From Lentibacillus kapialis (lineage in GTDB: Bacteria; Bacillota; Bacilli; Bacillales; Amphibacillaceae): a DNA stretch of 53,765 nucleotides. A model generated the notes under the pieces. That model was not told where the DNA came from, searched no databases, and saw only the letters and a program-made list of their open reading frames with translations. Positions within the stretch are counted from its first letter, which is position 1. Each line of letters begins with the position of its first letter. Made by a program: the position numbers and the translations under genes. Of the stretch, positions 1-8,920 are shown in pieces. The stretch covers positions 1 to 53,765 of the forward strand of contig NZ_BMNQ01000016.1 in the NCBI RefSeq assembly GCF_014646635.1, written 5' to 3'.

Positions 1-190
1 GTAATGAATCCTCATTCCGCTATTTGGGTAAGAATAGGGCAAAACTAGGATGAAAAGAGGAAATAGCGGAATGAGGATCCGCTAACGTGTTGGAAAGGCT
101 TTAATTGACGCAAATAACGGAATGAGAATCCGCCAAAGCTGGACTATCCATACCGAACGGTTTCTCATTCCGCTATTCGTGTGAAAACAG
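1..190. repeat. Palindromic CTCATTCCGCTATTT repeat cluster
   Basis: Two inverted-repeat pairs lie here. A 17-bp arm at 9-25 (core CTCATTCCGCTATTT) is perfectly complementary to 61-77. A second pair, at about 113-128 and 161-177, carries the same core with small changes. The same core recurs at 43400-43600, so this is a dispersed intergenic palindrome family. The remaining sequence up to 409 holds a possible ABC-ATPase relic, a scrap of the 90-bp repeat (about 350-379) and a terminator. No intact gene is seen in 1-409. Confidence 0.75.
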
Positions 191-291
191 GGCAAAACTA
201 TCGCGGCGGTTTTAGCCGATCAGGGCCCACGGGAGATAAGGAAACTCTTTAAGAGCACAAGCGAATCGCTATTGACTTATCGAGAAGTCAC

Positions 292-360
292 GCTACAACA
301 TTAGTGCTGGAGCCGGACGTGGCAATATTCGACGAAGTATCAATAGGGCTAAAAATTATA
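292..360 (+). pseudogene. Possible relic of an ABC ATPase (Walker B region)
   Basis: The frame starting at 292 reads LVLEPDVAIFDEVSIGLK, which resembles the Walker B/D-loop stretch of ABC ATPases, particularly SufC-like proteins (LEPDxAIxDExDSGLD). No Walker A motif or longer frame is present, and the relic runs into a fragment of the 90-bp repeat. It may be a decayed gene remnant or a chance resemblance, so confidence is low. Confidence 0.25.
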
Positions 361-379
361 TACTTTCTGATCTTTAAAT

Positions 380-409
380 AAAGAAGCACCGGCAAATCGG
401 TGCTTCTTT
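380..409 (-). terminator. Intrinsic terminator downstream of the 222-aa hypothetical gene
   Basis: An 11-bp stem (AAGAAGCACCG with CGGTGCTTCTT) and a 6-nt loop sit directly after the stop codon of the minus-strand gene at 410. T-rich sequence flanks both sides, so it could work in both directions. Confidence 0.8.
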
Positions 410-1078
410 TTAAAACCCTTCATCAAAGCGGTAAATTAAACGGAATTTGTCTTCATCCGACAGCTCCGTTACATGAACCGTAACATTATGCCCCATAAAC
501 ACTTCATCTTCTGTCATGGCGATAATCATTGCTTTTGTATCATTTTTTAGATCATAATAAATATCACCGACAACTGGTGAGTCACCGCTGACATCACCGG
601 ATATCTGAGGTGATTCATCTTCTGCGAGTTGCACTTCCGATACTAGCGTTTTGTCATAATAGGCGATATCTTCGCTCTTCTCTGCTTTTCCAGGGACCAA
701 TACGACATATTCGCTGTGTTTCACACCATTATCCCGTGTTGTCACGACATTTCCGTCTTCCACATTATCGACCTTTTCAATCTCGTTAAGGGAATAATGA
801 TCAAGAAAATCGGGTGCGGGTTTGATAATTAAAATGTAATCACCCGGTTCAGGTTTCTTATTTTTATCAATAGTGTAACGTCTTCCGTAAAAGATAAAGG
901 AATCATTATGTTTTGGTCTGCACGGTTCAATATTGCTCGCTCGTGTTATGTCCTGCTGCATATCCTTTAAACGATAAAGGTGTACGGATTGTTTAAACAT
1001 AGGCTTCACGGAATATACCTTATGAAGTTCATTTTTATAATAGACAAATTGTCCTTTTCTGACTTGAAACAGCTTCAT
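410..1078 (-). CDS. Hypothetical protein, 222 aa
   Basis: I do not recognise a named family. The start is the ATG at 1078 (MKLFQVRKGQFVYY), preceded by GGAGGAGG about 7 nt upstream. A longer frame exists but would lack a ribosome binding site. The protein is soluble, rich in Asp/Glu and beta-prone, with no signal peptide or membrane segment. The N-terminal part (GQFVYYKNELHKVYSVKP) and the C-terminal part (PVVGDIYYDLKNDTKAMII) look like two similar small-barrel modules, each describing a 'presence of a value' strand pattern, joined by an acidic linker. It is transcribed alone, from a TATAAT just upstream to the terminator at 380-409. The role is unknown. Confidence 0.75.
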   Translation of the reverse strand: MKLFQVRKGQFVYYKNELHKVYSVKPMFKQSVHLYRLKDMQQDITRASNIEPCRPKHNDSFIFYGRRYTIDKNKKPEPGDYILIIKPAPDFLDHYSLNEIEKVDNVEDGNVVTTRDNGVKHSEYVVLVPGKAEKSEDIAYYDKTLVSEVQLAEDESPQISGDVSGDSPVVGDIYYDLKNDTKAMIIAMTEDEVFMGHNVTVHVTELSDEDKFRLIYRFDEGF

Positions 1079-1103
1079 TCTCTTACCTCCTCCGATATTA
1101 TCT

Positions 1104-1117
1104 ATTATACCACTTTT
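1104..1117 (-). promoter_or_regulatory. Extended -10 promoter for the 222-aa gene
   Basis: On the minus strand the sequence reads TGGTATAAT, an extended -10 (TGnTATAAT), 26 nt before the start codon and just ahead of the GGAGGAGG. No good -35 is visible, which is common for extended -10 promoters. The TATAAT itself occupies 1104-1109. Confidence 0.5.
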
Positions 1118-1202
1118 ATTTTCCGCAATACGATACAAAATAAACATAAAATTGATGATTATACAAATTTATGTAGTTATTTTTTCAAATAGTTATCTTC
1201 AT

Positions 1203-3083
1203 TCAATTGCTTTCCAACTTCTCAGCCAGAGATGAAAGTTCTTCCCAGCGTGCCATTTTCGCTTCCAATTTATCCTCCATTTCCTGTTGCTCCTTATAAA
1301 GCTCCTGCACTTTTTCGGTATCACTCCCCGCGCCTGCTATCCGTTCCTGAAGGCTGTTAATGGTTGCCTCAAGCTCTGTTATTTCGTCTTCGATTGTTTT
1401 CCATTCCTTTTTCTCATTGTAGGACATTTTCTTTTTCTTTGGAGTTTTTTGCTCAGGTTTTTTTGCTGGTTTGGGATCGTGTTGTTTTTGTTCCTCTCTT
1501 TCCCGTTCCAGAAACTCGCTGTAGTTGCCGTAAAAATGTTCAATCGGATGCTGTTCCTTAAACACAAGCATATGATCAACGACACGATCAAGAAAATACC
1601 GATCGTGCGATACCGTCATGACAACACCCGGGAATTGATCCAAATATTCTTCAAGAACACTCAGTGTCTGTGTGTCCAGATCATTGGTCGGCTCATCCAA
1701 CAGTAACACGTTCGGCTCCGACATCAGAACCTTAAGCAAATAAAGACGGCGCCGCTCACCGCCCGATAATTTCCGGATATAATTCCACTGTTCACGCCGT
1801 GAGAATAAAAACCGTTCCAGCATTTGTTCTGCTGTAATGGCCTCACCGTTCTTTGTATAGATGACTTCAGCCACTTCCCGGATGTACTCGATCAGCCGCT
1901 TATCTCCATCGAGTTCTTCATCATCTTGCGTATAATAACCGATTTTAACAGTAGGTCCAATGTCCATGCTACCTTTATCAGGCGTAATACGTCCGGCTAT
2001 AATATTCAAAAGCGTTGTTTTTCCCGATCCATTCGGTCCCACAATCCCAAGTCGATCACCAGGGACAACCAGAAAATCAAAATCCGTTAACAGCTGACCG
2101 GAACTGTAACTTTTTTCAATTCCTTCAAGCTCAATCACTTTTTTGCCAAGCCTTGTTGACCCTGCTTCAATAGACACATCCTGCGATTCGGTATCAAACG
2201 TCTGCCTTTGCATTTCCTGAACTCGCTCAACCCGCGCCTTTTGCTTCGTTCCGCGAGCTTTTGGCCCCCGTTTCAGCCAGGCAAGTTCCCGACGCAATGT
2301 ATTCCGGTGCTTCTCTTCTTCACTTTTTTCCAATGCTTCTCTCTCAGCTTTTTTCTCCAAAAACAATTCATAATTGCCGTCATACGTATAAAGATTGCCT
2401 TTATCCAGTTCAAAAATTTGATTAGTAACCCGATTCAAAAAGTAGCGGTCATGGGTTACGAGCATCAGAGCACCCTTGTACGAGGACAAATGCGTTTCCA
2501 GCCAATCGACCGTTTCATTGTCAAGATGGTTAGTCGGTTCATCCAAGATCAGCAAATCAGCGGGCTGAATTAGTGCTTTTGCGATAGCCACCCGTTTTCT
2601 CTGGCCGCCTGAGAGCTCCTCCACCTTTTTATGAAAGTCCTTAATTCCCAGTTTAGTAAGGATTGTTTTAGCGGCAGAATTAGCTTCCCAGGCTCCATAT
2701 TCATCCATTTGCTGCTGCTTTTCCAAGAGCCGTTCCTGAACTTTTTTGTTTTCGGAATCATGTTGCAGTTCAAGAAGCACTTGCTCATATTCGCGCATGA
2801 TTTTCATGATCGCCGCTTGCCCGTAATAGATTTGCTCGATTACATTCAATCCGGGAGCTAGTTCAGGTTCCTGGGGCAGATACTCAATCTGATAATCTTT
2901 TGCATGATCAATGGTTCCTGTCTCTGCTGTATCGATCCCCGCGATGACTTTCAAAAAAGTTGATTTGCCAGTCCCATTGACACCAATAAGCCCGATTCGG
3001 TCATCCGGTTTGATGATACACGAAATACCATTCAATAATGTTTTGTCGCCGTATGATTTATATAAATTTTCAACCGTAAGCAT
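1203..3083 (-). CDS. yfmR: ABC-F family ATPase (YfmR/Uup-like)
   Basis: This is a duplicated ABC ATPase without membrane domains. Domain 1 has Walker A GVNGTGKST (about residue 36), signature LSGGQRKR and Walker B LLILDEPTNHLD. Domain 2 has GPNGSGKTT, LSGGERRR and LLLDEPTNDLD. Between them lies the charged linker typical of ABC-F proteins, and the last 90 residues form a basic then coiled-coil tail, as in Uup/YfmR. The 626-aa length fits B. subtilis YfmR (about 629). ABC-F proteins act on the ribosome. YfmR-type members relieve translational stalling, while others give antibiotic resistance, and the C-terminal coiled coil favours the housekeeping YfmR/Uup type. The ATG follows AGGAAGG. A small membrane ORF lies 15 bp upstream. 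Confidence 0.9.
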   Translation of the reverse strand: MLTVENLYKSYGDKTLLNGISCIIKPDDRIGLIGVNGTGKSTFLKVIAGIDTAETGTIDHAKDYQIEYLPQEPELAPGLNVIEQIYYGQAAIMKIMREYEQVLLELQHDSENKKVQERLLEKQQQMDEYGAWEANSAAKTILTKLGIKDFHKKVEELSGGQRKRVAIAKALIQPADLLILDEPTNHLDNETVDWLETHLSSYKGALMLVTHDRYFLNRVTNQIFELDKGNLYTYDGNYELFLEKKAEREALEKSEEEKHRNTLRRELAWLKRGPKARGTKQKARVERVQEMQRQTFDTESQDVSIEAGSTRLGKKVIELEGIEKSYSSGQLLTDFDFLVVPGDRLGIVGPNGSGKTTLLNIIAGRITPDKGSMDIGPTVKIGYYTQDDEELDGDKRLIEYIREVAEVIYTKNGEAITAEQMLERFLFSRREQWNYIRKLSGGERRRLYLLKVLMSEPNVLLLDEPTNDLDTQTLSVLEEYLDQFPGVVMTVSHDRYFLDRVVDHMLVFKEQHPIEHFYGNYSEFLEREREEQKQHDPKPAKKPEQKTPKKKKMSYNEKKEWKTIEDEITELEATINSLQERIAGAGSDTEKVQELYKEQQEMEDKLEAKMARWEELSSLAEKLESN

Positions 3084-3098
3084 GATATTACCTTCCTA

Positions 3099-3284
3099 TT
3101 ATGAATCTTCATCGTTATGGCGTGTCTTAAATAGCTGCTTGATTAATATGACAATTAAAAATAACAGCCAGGACGTGGCAGCATAGAAAATAAACTTACT
3201 AAAGGAATCCATTTTCTGAAAAAAGAAGGCCATTCCTGTCCAGATAAGACCTATTATAACGATTTGATAGACTAACCCTTTAAT
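3099..3284 (-). CDS. Small two-helix membrane protein, start uncertain
   Basis: The open frame extends to an ATG at 3407, but that part looks non-coding. The credible part has two membrane helices (LVYQIVIIGLIWTGMAFFF and FIFYAATSWLLFLIVILI) and a short charged tail (KTRHNDEDS). No ATG, GTG or TTG lies between the promoter-like TATAAT (3327-3332) and the first helix. The best ribosome site, GGAGG at 3293-3297, points 8 nt on to an ATT codon at 3284, which would give a 61-aa protein. An upstream CTG is the alternative. It sits 15 bp ahead of the ABC-F gene and may be co-transcribed. The family is not recognised. Confidence 0.5.
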   Translation of the reverse strand: MKGLVYQIVIIGLIWTGMAFFFQKMDSFSKFIFYAATSWLLFLIVILIKQLFKTRHNDEDS

Positions 3285-3435
3285 TTTAATTGCCTCCAGA
3301 TAAAATGTCTGCCTCCAGTGTACCTTATTATAGCCGACTGTACCATCATAAACATTTGAAAGCCTCACAAGCGACAAAAAACCGTTACAGCACTGCCTGT
3401 TCCGCAATCTGCTGACGATACGCGTACAAACTCAA

Positions 3436-3906
3436 TCAGCCATTCAATTCCTTGATAACATTGGCTGTTTCAATAGCCGCAGCAGCTGCTTCCGATCCTT
3501 TATTGCCGGATTTTGTTCCGGCACGTTCAATCGCCTGCTCAATCGTTTCGGTCGTCAGCACCCCAAAAATAACCGGTTTGCCGGATTGCATTCCCGCTTG
3601 GGATATCCCTTTGGCCGCTTCACTGCATACATAATCGAAATGCGGTGTTGAACCGCGGATAACCGCCCCAAGTGTGACAACAGCATCATATTCATCCTTG
3701 GCTGCCATTTTCTCAGCAGCCACAGGAATTTCAAATGCGCCCGGAACCCAGGCAATATCAATATTCTCTTCTTTGACACCATGCCGTTTTAACGTATCGA
3801 CTGCGCCTTCAAGTAATTTGCTCGTAATGAAGTCATTAAACCGTGCTGCAACCATGCCAATTTTCAAGTCTGAACCGACAAGGCTGCCTTCAAATGTTTC
3901 ACCCAA
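3436..3906 (-). CDS. ribH: 6,7-dimethyl-8-ribityllumazine synthase
   Basis: Lumazine synthase condenses 5-amino-6-ribitylaminouracil with 3,4-dihydroxy-2-butanone 4-phosphate in the penultimate step of riboflavin synthesis, as a cytosolic capsid-like assembly. Family landmarks are [24 protein letters not shown] (substrate loop), [14 protein letters not shown] with the catalytic His, and FGVLTT. The frame stays open well upstream, but homology begins at LGETFEG, and a TTG at 3906 with AAGGGAAG in front gives 156 aa, the normal family length. It is the last gene of the rib operon, 49 bp after ribA. The longer ATG start at 4074 would overlap ribA by more than 100 bp and is rejected. Confidence 0.95.
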   Translation of the reverse strand: MGETFEGSLVGSDLKIGMVAARFNDFITSKLLEGAVDTLKRHGVKEENIDIAWVPGAFEIPVAAEKMAAKDEYDAVVTLGAVIRGSTPHFDYVCSEAAKGISQAGMQSGKPVIFGVLTTETIEQAIERAGTKSGNKGSEAAAAAIETANVIKELNG

Positions 3907-3955
3907 ATTAGATCTTCCCTTCCATTGATTAATAAGCATTCCGGCTAAATGGGCA

Positions 3956-5158
3956 TTAGTTATGATGAAAACTGAATAAATGCCCCATCTTCTGATATTT
4001 CGTGTGCATATAGCGTTCATTTTCCGCCGTTGAACCTGTTTCAATCGGTACACGTGCATTGACTTGAATGCCATATGTCTGAAGCCCCTGCATTTTTGCT
4101 GGATTATTGGTTAAAAGATTCACTTTTTCTGCACCTAAATCGTTTAAAATCTGTGCGCTGATATTATAGTCACGCATATCCGGTGCAAACCCCAGCTGTT
4201 TATTGGCTTCAACGGTATCCATCCCAGTATCCTGCAGGTGATAGGCACGCAATTTGTTAAGCAGCCCGATGCCGCGGCCTTCTTGCCGCATGTATACAAA
4301 CACACCGGTGCCTGCTTCATTGATTTTATTTAAAGCCTTCTGCAGCTGCGGCCCGCAATCACAGCGATGAGAACCAAATACATCACCGGTCAGACATTCG
4401 GAATGCACCCGTGTAAGCACCGGCTCTGCCTTGTGAATGTCGCCTTTTACAAGCGCAATATGTTCCTTATCATCCAAATCATTCGTGTAACCATATACGT
4501 TAAAGGTGCCAAATTCGGTCGGAAGCGTTGTTTCCACATCCCGACTGATGTGCACTTCATGTTGTTTGCGGTAAGCCATAAGATCAGCAATCGAAATCAG
4601 TTTTAAATCAAATTCTGCGGCCATTTTCCGCAAGTCCGGCAAGCGGGCCATTGTGCCGTCATCTTTGATAATTTCACAAATGACACCTGACGGGAAAGAA
4701 CCGCACAATTGCGCCAGATCCACAGAGGCCTCGGTGTGACCCTGTCGTATTAAAACGCCGCCATCTTTAGCAATCAGCGGAAAGACGTGACCCGGCTGCT
4801 TGAAATCATCCGCTTTAACATCCGGCTCAAGCAATGACCGAATTGTTTTGGATCGTTCTTCAGCGCTTATACCGGTCGTTGTATCATTATGGTCGATACT
4901 GACCGTGAATGCTGTTCCAAACGGGTCACTGCTCTGACTCGTCATTAGCGACAACCTCAACTGCTTAGCTAAGTCTGCTTTAATGGATGTACACACAAGA
5001 CCTCTGCCATTGGTGATCATAAAATTAATGACATCCGATGTCGCTTTTTCCGACAATGCCACCAGATCTCCCTCATTTTCCCGATCTTCATCATCAACCA
5101 CAATAACCGGTTTTCCTGCCTTCAAATCATTTATCGCATCTTTAATTGCATCCAACAC
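3956..5158 (-). CDS. ribA: Bifunctional 3,4-DHBP synthase / GTP cyclohydrolase II
   Basis: The N-terminal half (about residues 1-200) is dihydroxybutanone-phosphate synthase, with [25 protein letters not shown] and HTEASVDLA. The C-terminal half is GTP cyclohydrolase II, with the zinc cysteines in [18 protein letters not shown], the RQEGRGIGL loop and LLTNNPAKM. Together they make both precursors of the riboflavin ring system from ribulose 5-phosphate and GTP. The GTG at 5158 ([13 protein letters not shown]) is chosen because it aligns with family N-termini and has GAAGGAAGTGG at proper spacing. The GTG at 5167 lies on top of that site. The resulting 400 aa matches B. subtilis RibA/RibBA (398). 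It is third in the rib operon. Confidence 0.95.
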   Translation of the reverse strand: MLDAIKDAINDLKAGKPVIVVDDEDRENEGDLVALSEKATSDVINFMITNGRGLVCTSIKADLAKQLRLSLMTSQSSDPFGTAFTVSIDHNDTTTGISAEERSKTIRSLLEPDVKADDFKQPGHVFPLIAKDGGVLIRQGHTEASVDLAQLCGSFPSGVICEIIKDDGTMARLPDLRKMAAEFDLKLISIADLMAYRKQHEVHISRDVETTLPTEFGTFNVYGYTNDLDDKEHIALVKGDIHKAEPVLTRVHSECLTGDVFGSHRCDCGPQLQKALNKINEAGTGVFVYMRQEGRGIGLLNKLRAYHLQDTGMDTVEANKQLGFAPDMRDYNISAQILNDLGAEKVNLLTNNPAKMQGLQTYGIQVNARVPIETGSTAENERYMHTKYQKMGHLFSFHHN

Positions 5159-5184
5159 CTTGTCCACTTCCTTCGCTGTTAAAG

Positions 5185-5778
5185 TTACTGTTGATTCAGC
5201 ATATTTTTCATATGTTTCGCCAGCAAATCACATTCAATATTCACGTAATCGCCTTGTCTTTTGTCCCCCAAAACTGTCTCTGACACTGTGTGCGGTATAA
5301 GTGATATCGTAAATGTTTTGCCGCTGATCCCGAATACTGTCAGACTGACGCCATCCACGGCAACTGAACCTTTCATGATAAAATAAATCATCAGTTCACC
5401 CGGTATTTCCACATCAAAATATAGCGCATTTTCCTGTTTTTCTTTACGAACAATCGTGCCGAGCCCATCCACATGACCGGAAACAAAATGGCCGCCAAAT
5501 CTGCCATTTGCAGGCATCGAACGTTCAAGATTCACACTCGAACCATTCGCGAGCGTCCTTAAAGATGTTGCTTTGATCGTTTCCGGCATGACGTCCACCT
5601 GAAAACCTGTTTCCGAAAAAGAGGTCACGGTCAGACAAATACCATTCACCGAAATACTGTCGCCCATTTGAATATCTTCCAGAACTTTTGAAGACCCGAT
5701 TGCCATCTGAATGGACGTGTCGGAAACCTGCTGTATTTGTTTAATGATTCCCTTTTCTTCAATAATCCCCGTAAACAT
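5185..5778 (-). CDS. ribE: Riboflavin synthase, alpha subunit
   Basis: The enzyme dismutates two lumazine molecules into riboflavin plus a pyrimidine that is recycled. It is an internally duplicated beta-barrel protein. The first repeat begins with the diagnostic [10 protein letters not shown] and contains NGICLTV. The second contains [13 protein letters not shown] and DGVSLTV. At 197 aa it is slightly shorter than the B. subtilis protein. The start overlaps the end of ribD by 20 nt, suggesting translational coupling, and ribA follows after 26 bp. Synonyms in other species are ribC and ribB. Confidence 0.95.
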   Translation of the reverse strand: MFTGIIEEKGIIKQIQQVSDTSIQMAIGSSKVLEDIQMGDSISVNGICLTVTSFSETGFQVDVMPETIKATSLRTLANGSSVNLERSMPANGRFGGHFVSGHVDGLGTIVRKEKQENALYFDVEIPGELMIYFIMKGSVAVDGVSLTVFGISGKTFTISLIPHTVSETVLGDKRQGDYVNIECDLLAKHMKNMLNQQ

Positions 5779-6868
5779 TTGAATCGTCCTTTCGCGGTTC
5801 CGCTACTATTTTAAAATCCCCGCCAATCATTTCGGTCTTTAAGATATCCAACTGCAGTGTTTCTGTCATACGCTTAAAACCATTGCCGGCAATCGATGAC
5901 GGTGCTTCTCTTCCCCCGATTAATTTCGGAGCCATATATTGCACAAGCTGATTGATTTTACCACTTCCCAGAAATGAACCGTTCACCGCAGCACCGCCTT
6001 CAACGAATAATGACAGGACTTTTTGATCTCCCAAATACGTGAGCACATTACCGGGTTCCAATGAATTAAGTGGAATAACGCTCACACCGCTCTTATTTTT
6101 AAATAGTGCTGTTTGTTCTTCGGTAATATTCTGTTCAGTTAAAATCCAAGTAGTAGCTTGTTGATCATTGACGACATTTGCATTCAACGGTGTGCGAAGA
6201 TTGCTGTCAAGAATAATGCGCAGCGGATTTTTGCCTCCGGCAGGAATACGCGCTGTGAGACTTGGATTGTCAGCAAGAATCGTATTTACACCGACCAGAA
6301 TCGCATCATGGGTATGACGGTACTGATGAACGTCACGCCTTGACGCCTCACCCGTGACCCATTTGCTGTCACCGGTATATGTTGCCGTTTTCCCGTCCAG
6401 ACTGACAGCTGACTTCATGGTGACATACGGTGTTTTGGTCCGGGTATAATGGAAAAAATACTTATTTACTTCTGCAGCCTCTTGTTGCAATACACCCAGC
6501 TCAACATCTACACCTGCCGCTTCTATCTTTTTAATCCCGCGACCGGCAACTTTTTCATTCGGGTCCTTTACAGCAATAACTACCCGAGTTACCCCCTTTT
6601 CAATGATCAAATCAGCACACGGCGGTGTTCTGCCATGGTGGCTACATGGCTCAAGTGTGACATATATAGTGGCACCTCTTGCTTTGTCGCCGGCCATTTG
6701 GAGCGCATGAACCTCTGCATGCGGATGCCCCGCCTTTAAATGAGCACCAATCCCCTCAATTTCGCTATCTTTGACAACAACTGCGCCCACTGGTGGATTT
6801 GGACTCGTTTGCCCTGAAACTGATCTGGACAGGTTTAATGCCAATTGCATATAATGTTCGTCGTTCAC
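5759..6868 (-). CDS. ribD: Bifunctional pyrimidine deaminase / reductase RibD
   Basis: The N-terminal deaminase domain shows the zinc sites HAEVHAL and LEPCSHHGRTPPC. The C-terminal reductase domain shows SLDGKTATYTGDSKWVTG and FVEGGAAVNGSFL. Together they carry out the second and third steps of the riboflavin pathway. The start is the GTG at 6868, with GGGAGGAG 5 nt upstream. The frame continues upstream only because it runs through the riboswitch leader. The 369-aa length fits RibD (361 in B. subtilis). It is the first gene of ribD-ribE-ribA-ribH, whose expression is governed by the FMN riboswitch and terminator at 6938-7217. Confidence 0.95.
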   Translation of the reverse strand: MNDEHYMQLALNLSRSVSGQTSPNPPVGAVVVKDSEIEGIGAHLKAGHPHAEVHALQMAGDKARGATIYVTLEPCSHHGRTPPCADLIIEKGVTRVVIAVKDPNEKVAGRGIKKIEAAGVDVELGVLQQEAAEVNKYFFHYTRTKTPYVTMKSAVSLDGKTATYTGDSKWVTGEASRRDVHQYRHTHDAILVGVNTILADNPSLTARIPAGGKNPLRIILDSNLRTPLNANVVNDQQATTWILTEQNITEEQTALFKNKSGVSVIPLNSLEPGNVLTYLGDQKVLSLFVEGGAAVNGSFLGSGKINQLVQYMAPKLIGGREAPSSIAGNGFKRMTETLQLDILKTEMIGGDFKIVAEPRKDDSNVYGDY

Positions 6869-6937
6869 AGCAGCTCCTCCCTTTGAAAAACATCTCGGGA
6901 CTCCAATTGATCCCCAATAGGTATTAAAAGTGAATAT

Positions 6938-6967
6938 TAAAAAAGCCCCTGAATTCGCTTCAGAGGC
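6938..6967 (-). terminator. Riboswitch-controlled leader terminator
   Basis: On the minus strand, GCCTCTGA and TCAGGGGC pair around a 7-nt loop, followed by TTTTTTAA. It lies between the FMN aptamer and the ribD ribosome site, so it is the expected expression platform, formed when FMN is bound. Confidence 0.9.
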
Positions 6968-7072
6968 ATAAGGACAGAATTTCATCGTATCGTTCATAAA
7001 TCAAACCAACTAAGCATATCACAATTGAAAAACACCAATTGCATACACTTAACGCTTTGAAAACGATCCGAA

Positions 7073-7217
7073 AAATTCCTTCTCCCATCCAGACTGTCAC
7101 TGTCGGTTCCGGAGTTTCACCGGATCCACCGCTTGGTTCTACACCGCGCGGGTCACGGACTTTGAGGCTAAGCCTCATCACCGTCGGTCGGGGATTTCAC
7201 CCTGCCCCGAAGGAATG
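7073..7217 (-). promoter_or_regulatory. FMN riboswitch (RFN element)
   Basis: The minus strand carries the conserved RFN blocks in order: CCTTCGGGGCAGGGTGAAAT, CCGACCGACGGTGATGAGG, AGTCCGTGAC, GGTGGATCCGGTGAAACTCC, GGAACCGACAGTGACAGTC and TGGATGGGAGAAGG. The outer stem (ATTCCTTC with GAAGGAAT) closes the six-helix junction. It lies about 200 nt upstream of ribD, ahead of the terminator at 6938-6967, so FMN binding should switch transcription of the riboflavin operon off. Confidence 0.97.
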
Positions 7218-7239
7218 TAATTTATGAATATTTATTATA

Positions 7240-7268
7240 GTTATAACGTAAATGCGCGGAATATGCAA
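7240..7268 (-). promoter_or_regulatory. Sigma-A promoter of the riboflavin operon
   Basis: On the minus strand TTGCAT (7263-7268), a 17-nt spacer and TATAAC (7240-7245) lie just upstream of the FMN aptamer. Transcription would begin around 7233 and include the whole riboswitch. Confidence 0.65.
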
Positions 7269-7380
7269 GTTTACAGATCTTTTTCACTATCGTACTTTTA
7301 AACACAGGAAAATAATTGTTGCTCACCCGAATACAACCATCATGAGAAGCTGCAGTCTCTACTACACACAAATGCAATCA

Positions 7381-8019
7381 TCACTGTTTCGCTTCAATCC
7401 GCTCCTGTACAATTCCCAGCAAGTAATCAACCAAGATGGCCAGTATCGCTGCAAAAATGGCACCTCCGTATATTTTTTCCGTATCCCGTACGTTGATCCC
7501 GGCAATAATTTCCCTTCCTAAGCCATCGCCACCAATAAATGGTGCAAGGGTCGCTACACCTATCCCGATAACCAGTGCAATCCGCAGTCCGGCCAGTACA
7601 AAAGGCAGTGATAAGGGAAACTTGACTTTTAATAATAACTGAAGACGAGTCATTCCCATACCAGTTCCAGCCTCAATTGATTCCTTATTCACTTCCTTCA
7701 GTCCGACCACTGTGTTCCGGATAATCGGAAGGAGCGAGTAAAGGAACAGCCCAATCACCACTGTGTTAAATCCAAGTCCAAATATAATCATCAAGACTGC
7801 CAACAGGGCTAAGCTTGGTATAACCTGGATCATATTGGCAAGTGCCAGAATAATTGATTCAAACTTTTTATTTCCGGTGCATAAAATGCCAAGAGGAATG
7901 CCGACGATTAATGCAAAAAGAACGCCAAGTAAAACCATTATAATATGCTCATACGTCATTTCCAGCAGATCCATCCAGCTTCCGGAAAAATAGTCGAAAA
8001 AACTGAGCAGTGCTTCCAT
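7381..8019 (-). CDS. opuCD: Glycine betaine/choline ABC transporter permease (OpuCD-like)
   Basis: This is an integral membrane permease of 212 aa with about five to six helices. The BPD-transp loop motif is EAGTGMGMTRLQLLLKVKFP, which docks on the ATPase, and the downstream GIGVATLAPFIGGDGLG is typical of OpuBD/OpuCD permeases. It is the last gene of the four-gene transporter operon, starting 10 bp after the binding-protein gene, with AGGTGAT as ribosome site. The transporter takes up osmoprotectants (glycine betaine, carnitine, choline or related compounds). Sequence alone cannot separate the OpuB from the OpuC specificity. Confidence 0.9.
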   Translation of the reverse strand: MEALLSFFDYFSGSWMDLLEMTYEHIIMVLLGVLFALIVGIPLGILCTGNKKFESIILALANMIQVIPSLALLAVLMIIFGLGFNTVVIGLFLYSLLPIIRNTVVGLKEVNKESIEAGTGMGMTRLQLLLKVKFPLSLPFVLAGLRIALVIGIGVATLAPFIGGDGLGREIIAGINVRDTEKIYGGAIFAAILAILVDYLLGIVQERIEAKQ

Positions 8020-8029
8020 TAGCTATCAC

Positions 8030-8920
8030 CTACTTTAGTAAGTCTTCTTTTTCCAGATACTCCTTGGCAACATCTTCTATTTCTTCTCCGTCAAGGTCAA
8101 CTTTTCCATTCAAGTCACCCATTATTTCTTCATCAAACCGACCAATTAATGGTTCAATCGCATCAGCAATTTCAGGGTTCTCATCCAGTACTTCCCGGCG
8201 TACCACAGGGGCAGCATCGTACGGCGGGAAGAAATTTTTGTCATCCTCCAGAATCTTTAGATCGAATGCAAGAATACGCGGATCCGTAGAATAGGCAAGG
8301 ACAACATCCACTTCCCCATTCTTCACCGCATCATACACAAGACCAATTTCCATTGGATTCGTATCGCCAAACTCAAACCCGTACGTGTCTACAAAGGCAG
8401 GGTAACCATCATTTTCGCGCTCCAGCCATGCCGTGTCGAAGCCGGCACTGAAATCGCCCGCCATATCTTCCAAGTCTGATACCTTTTCAAGATTATGCTT
8501 ATCAGCAAGCTCTTCTCGTACCGTAAATGCATACGTATTCGCATATCCCAATGCATCAAAGAATTTAAAGTTAAAATCCTCACCACTGAAGAATTCCTTC
8601 GCCTGATCCAATGTAGCTTCGGAATCCTGGGGGTTATCAATATCAGTAAACGATGAAAGAGCAGTACCGGTGAACTGGGTCGACATGTCGATATCTCCGC
8701 CCTGCATTCCTTCCAGCACAATCGGACTTGTTGCCATATCCGGAGTTATCTCAACATTCAGGTCAGTCTCCTGTTCAATTAAATCCTTATACATATGTGC
8801 AAGAATTTTGGTTTCCGTATATGTCTGTGCCCCAATTGTGATAGTTCCACCACCCGAACACGCTGCAAGTGGTGCAATGAACAATAGGATTAAAAATGAA
8901 GTGATCCCTAATTTTTTCAT
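8030..8920 (-). CDS. opuCC: Osmoprotectant-binding lipoprotein (OpuCC-like)
   Basis: The protein is a solute-binding lipoprotein of 296 aa. The N-terminal signal ends in the lipobox LAAC with Cys21, followed by a glycine-rich tether and TITIGAQTYTETKILAHMY, the characteristic opening of OpuBC/OpuCC-type (QAT family) receptors. Later it carries GFDTAWLERENDGYPAF and GLVYDAVKNGEVDV, found in the second lobe of this family. It would sit outside the membrane and deliver betaine-type ligands to the two permeases encoded beside it. The start overlaps the opuCB-like stop by 4 bp (ATGA). Confidence 0.92.
   Translation of the reverse strand: MKKLGITSFLILLFIAPLAACSGGGTITIGAQTYTETKILAHMYKDLIEQETDLNVEITPDMATSPIVLEGMQGGDIDMSTQFTGTALSSFTDIDNPQDSEATLDQAKEFFSGEDFNFKFFDALGYANTYAFTVREELADKHNLEKVSDLEDMAGDFSAGFDTAWLERENDGYPAFVDTYGFEFGDTNPMEIGLVYDAVKNGEVDVVLAYSTDPRILAFDLKILEDDKNFFPPYDAAPVVRREVLDENPEIADAIEPLIGRFDEEIMGDLNGKVDLDGEEIEDVAKEYLEKEDLLK

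Noticed and set aside
3907-4074. Longer ribH start at 4074
   Set aside because: It would overlap ribA, lacks a ribosome site, and adds residues without similarity to lumazine synthases. The TTG at 3906 fits better.
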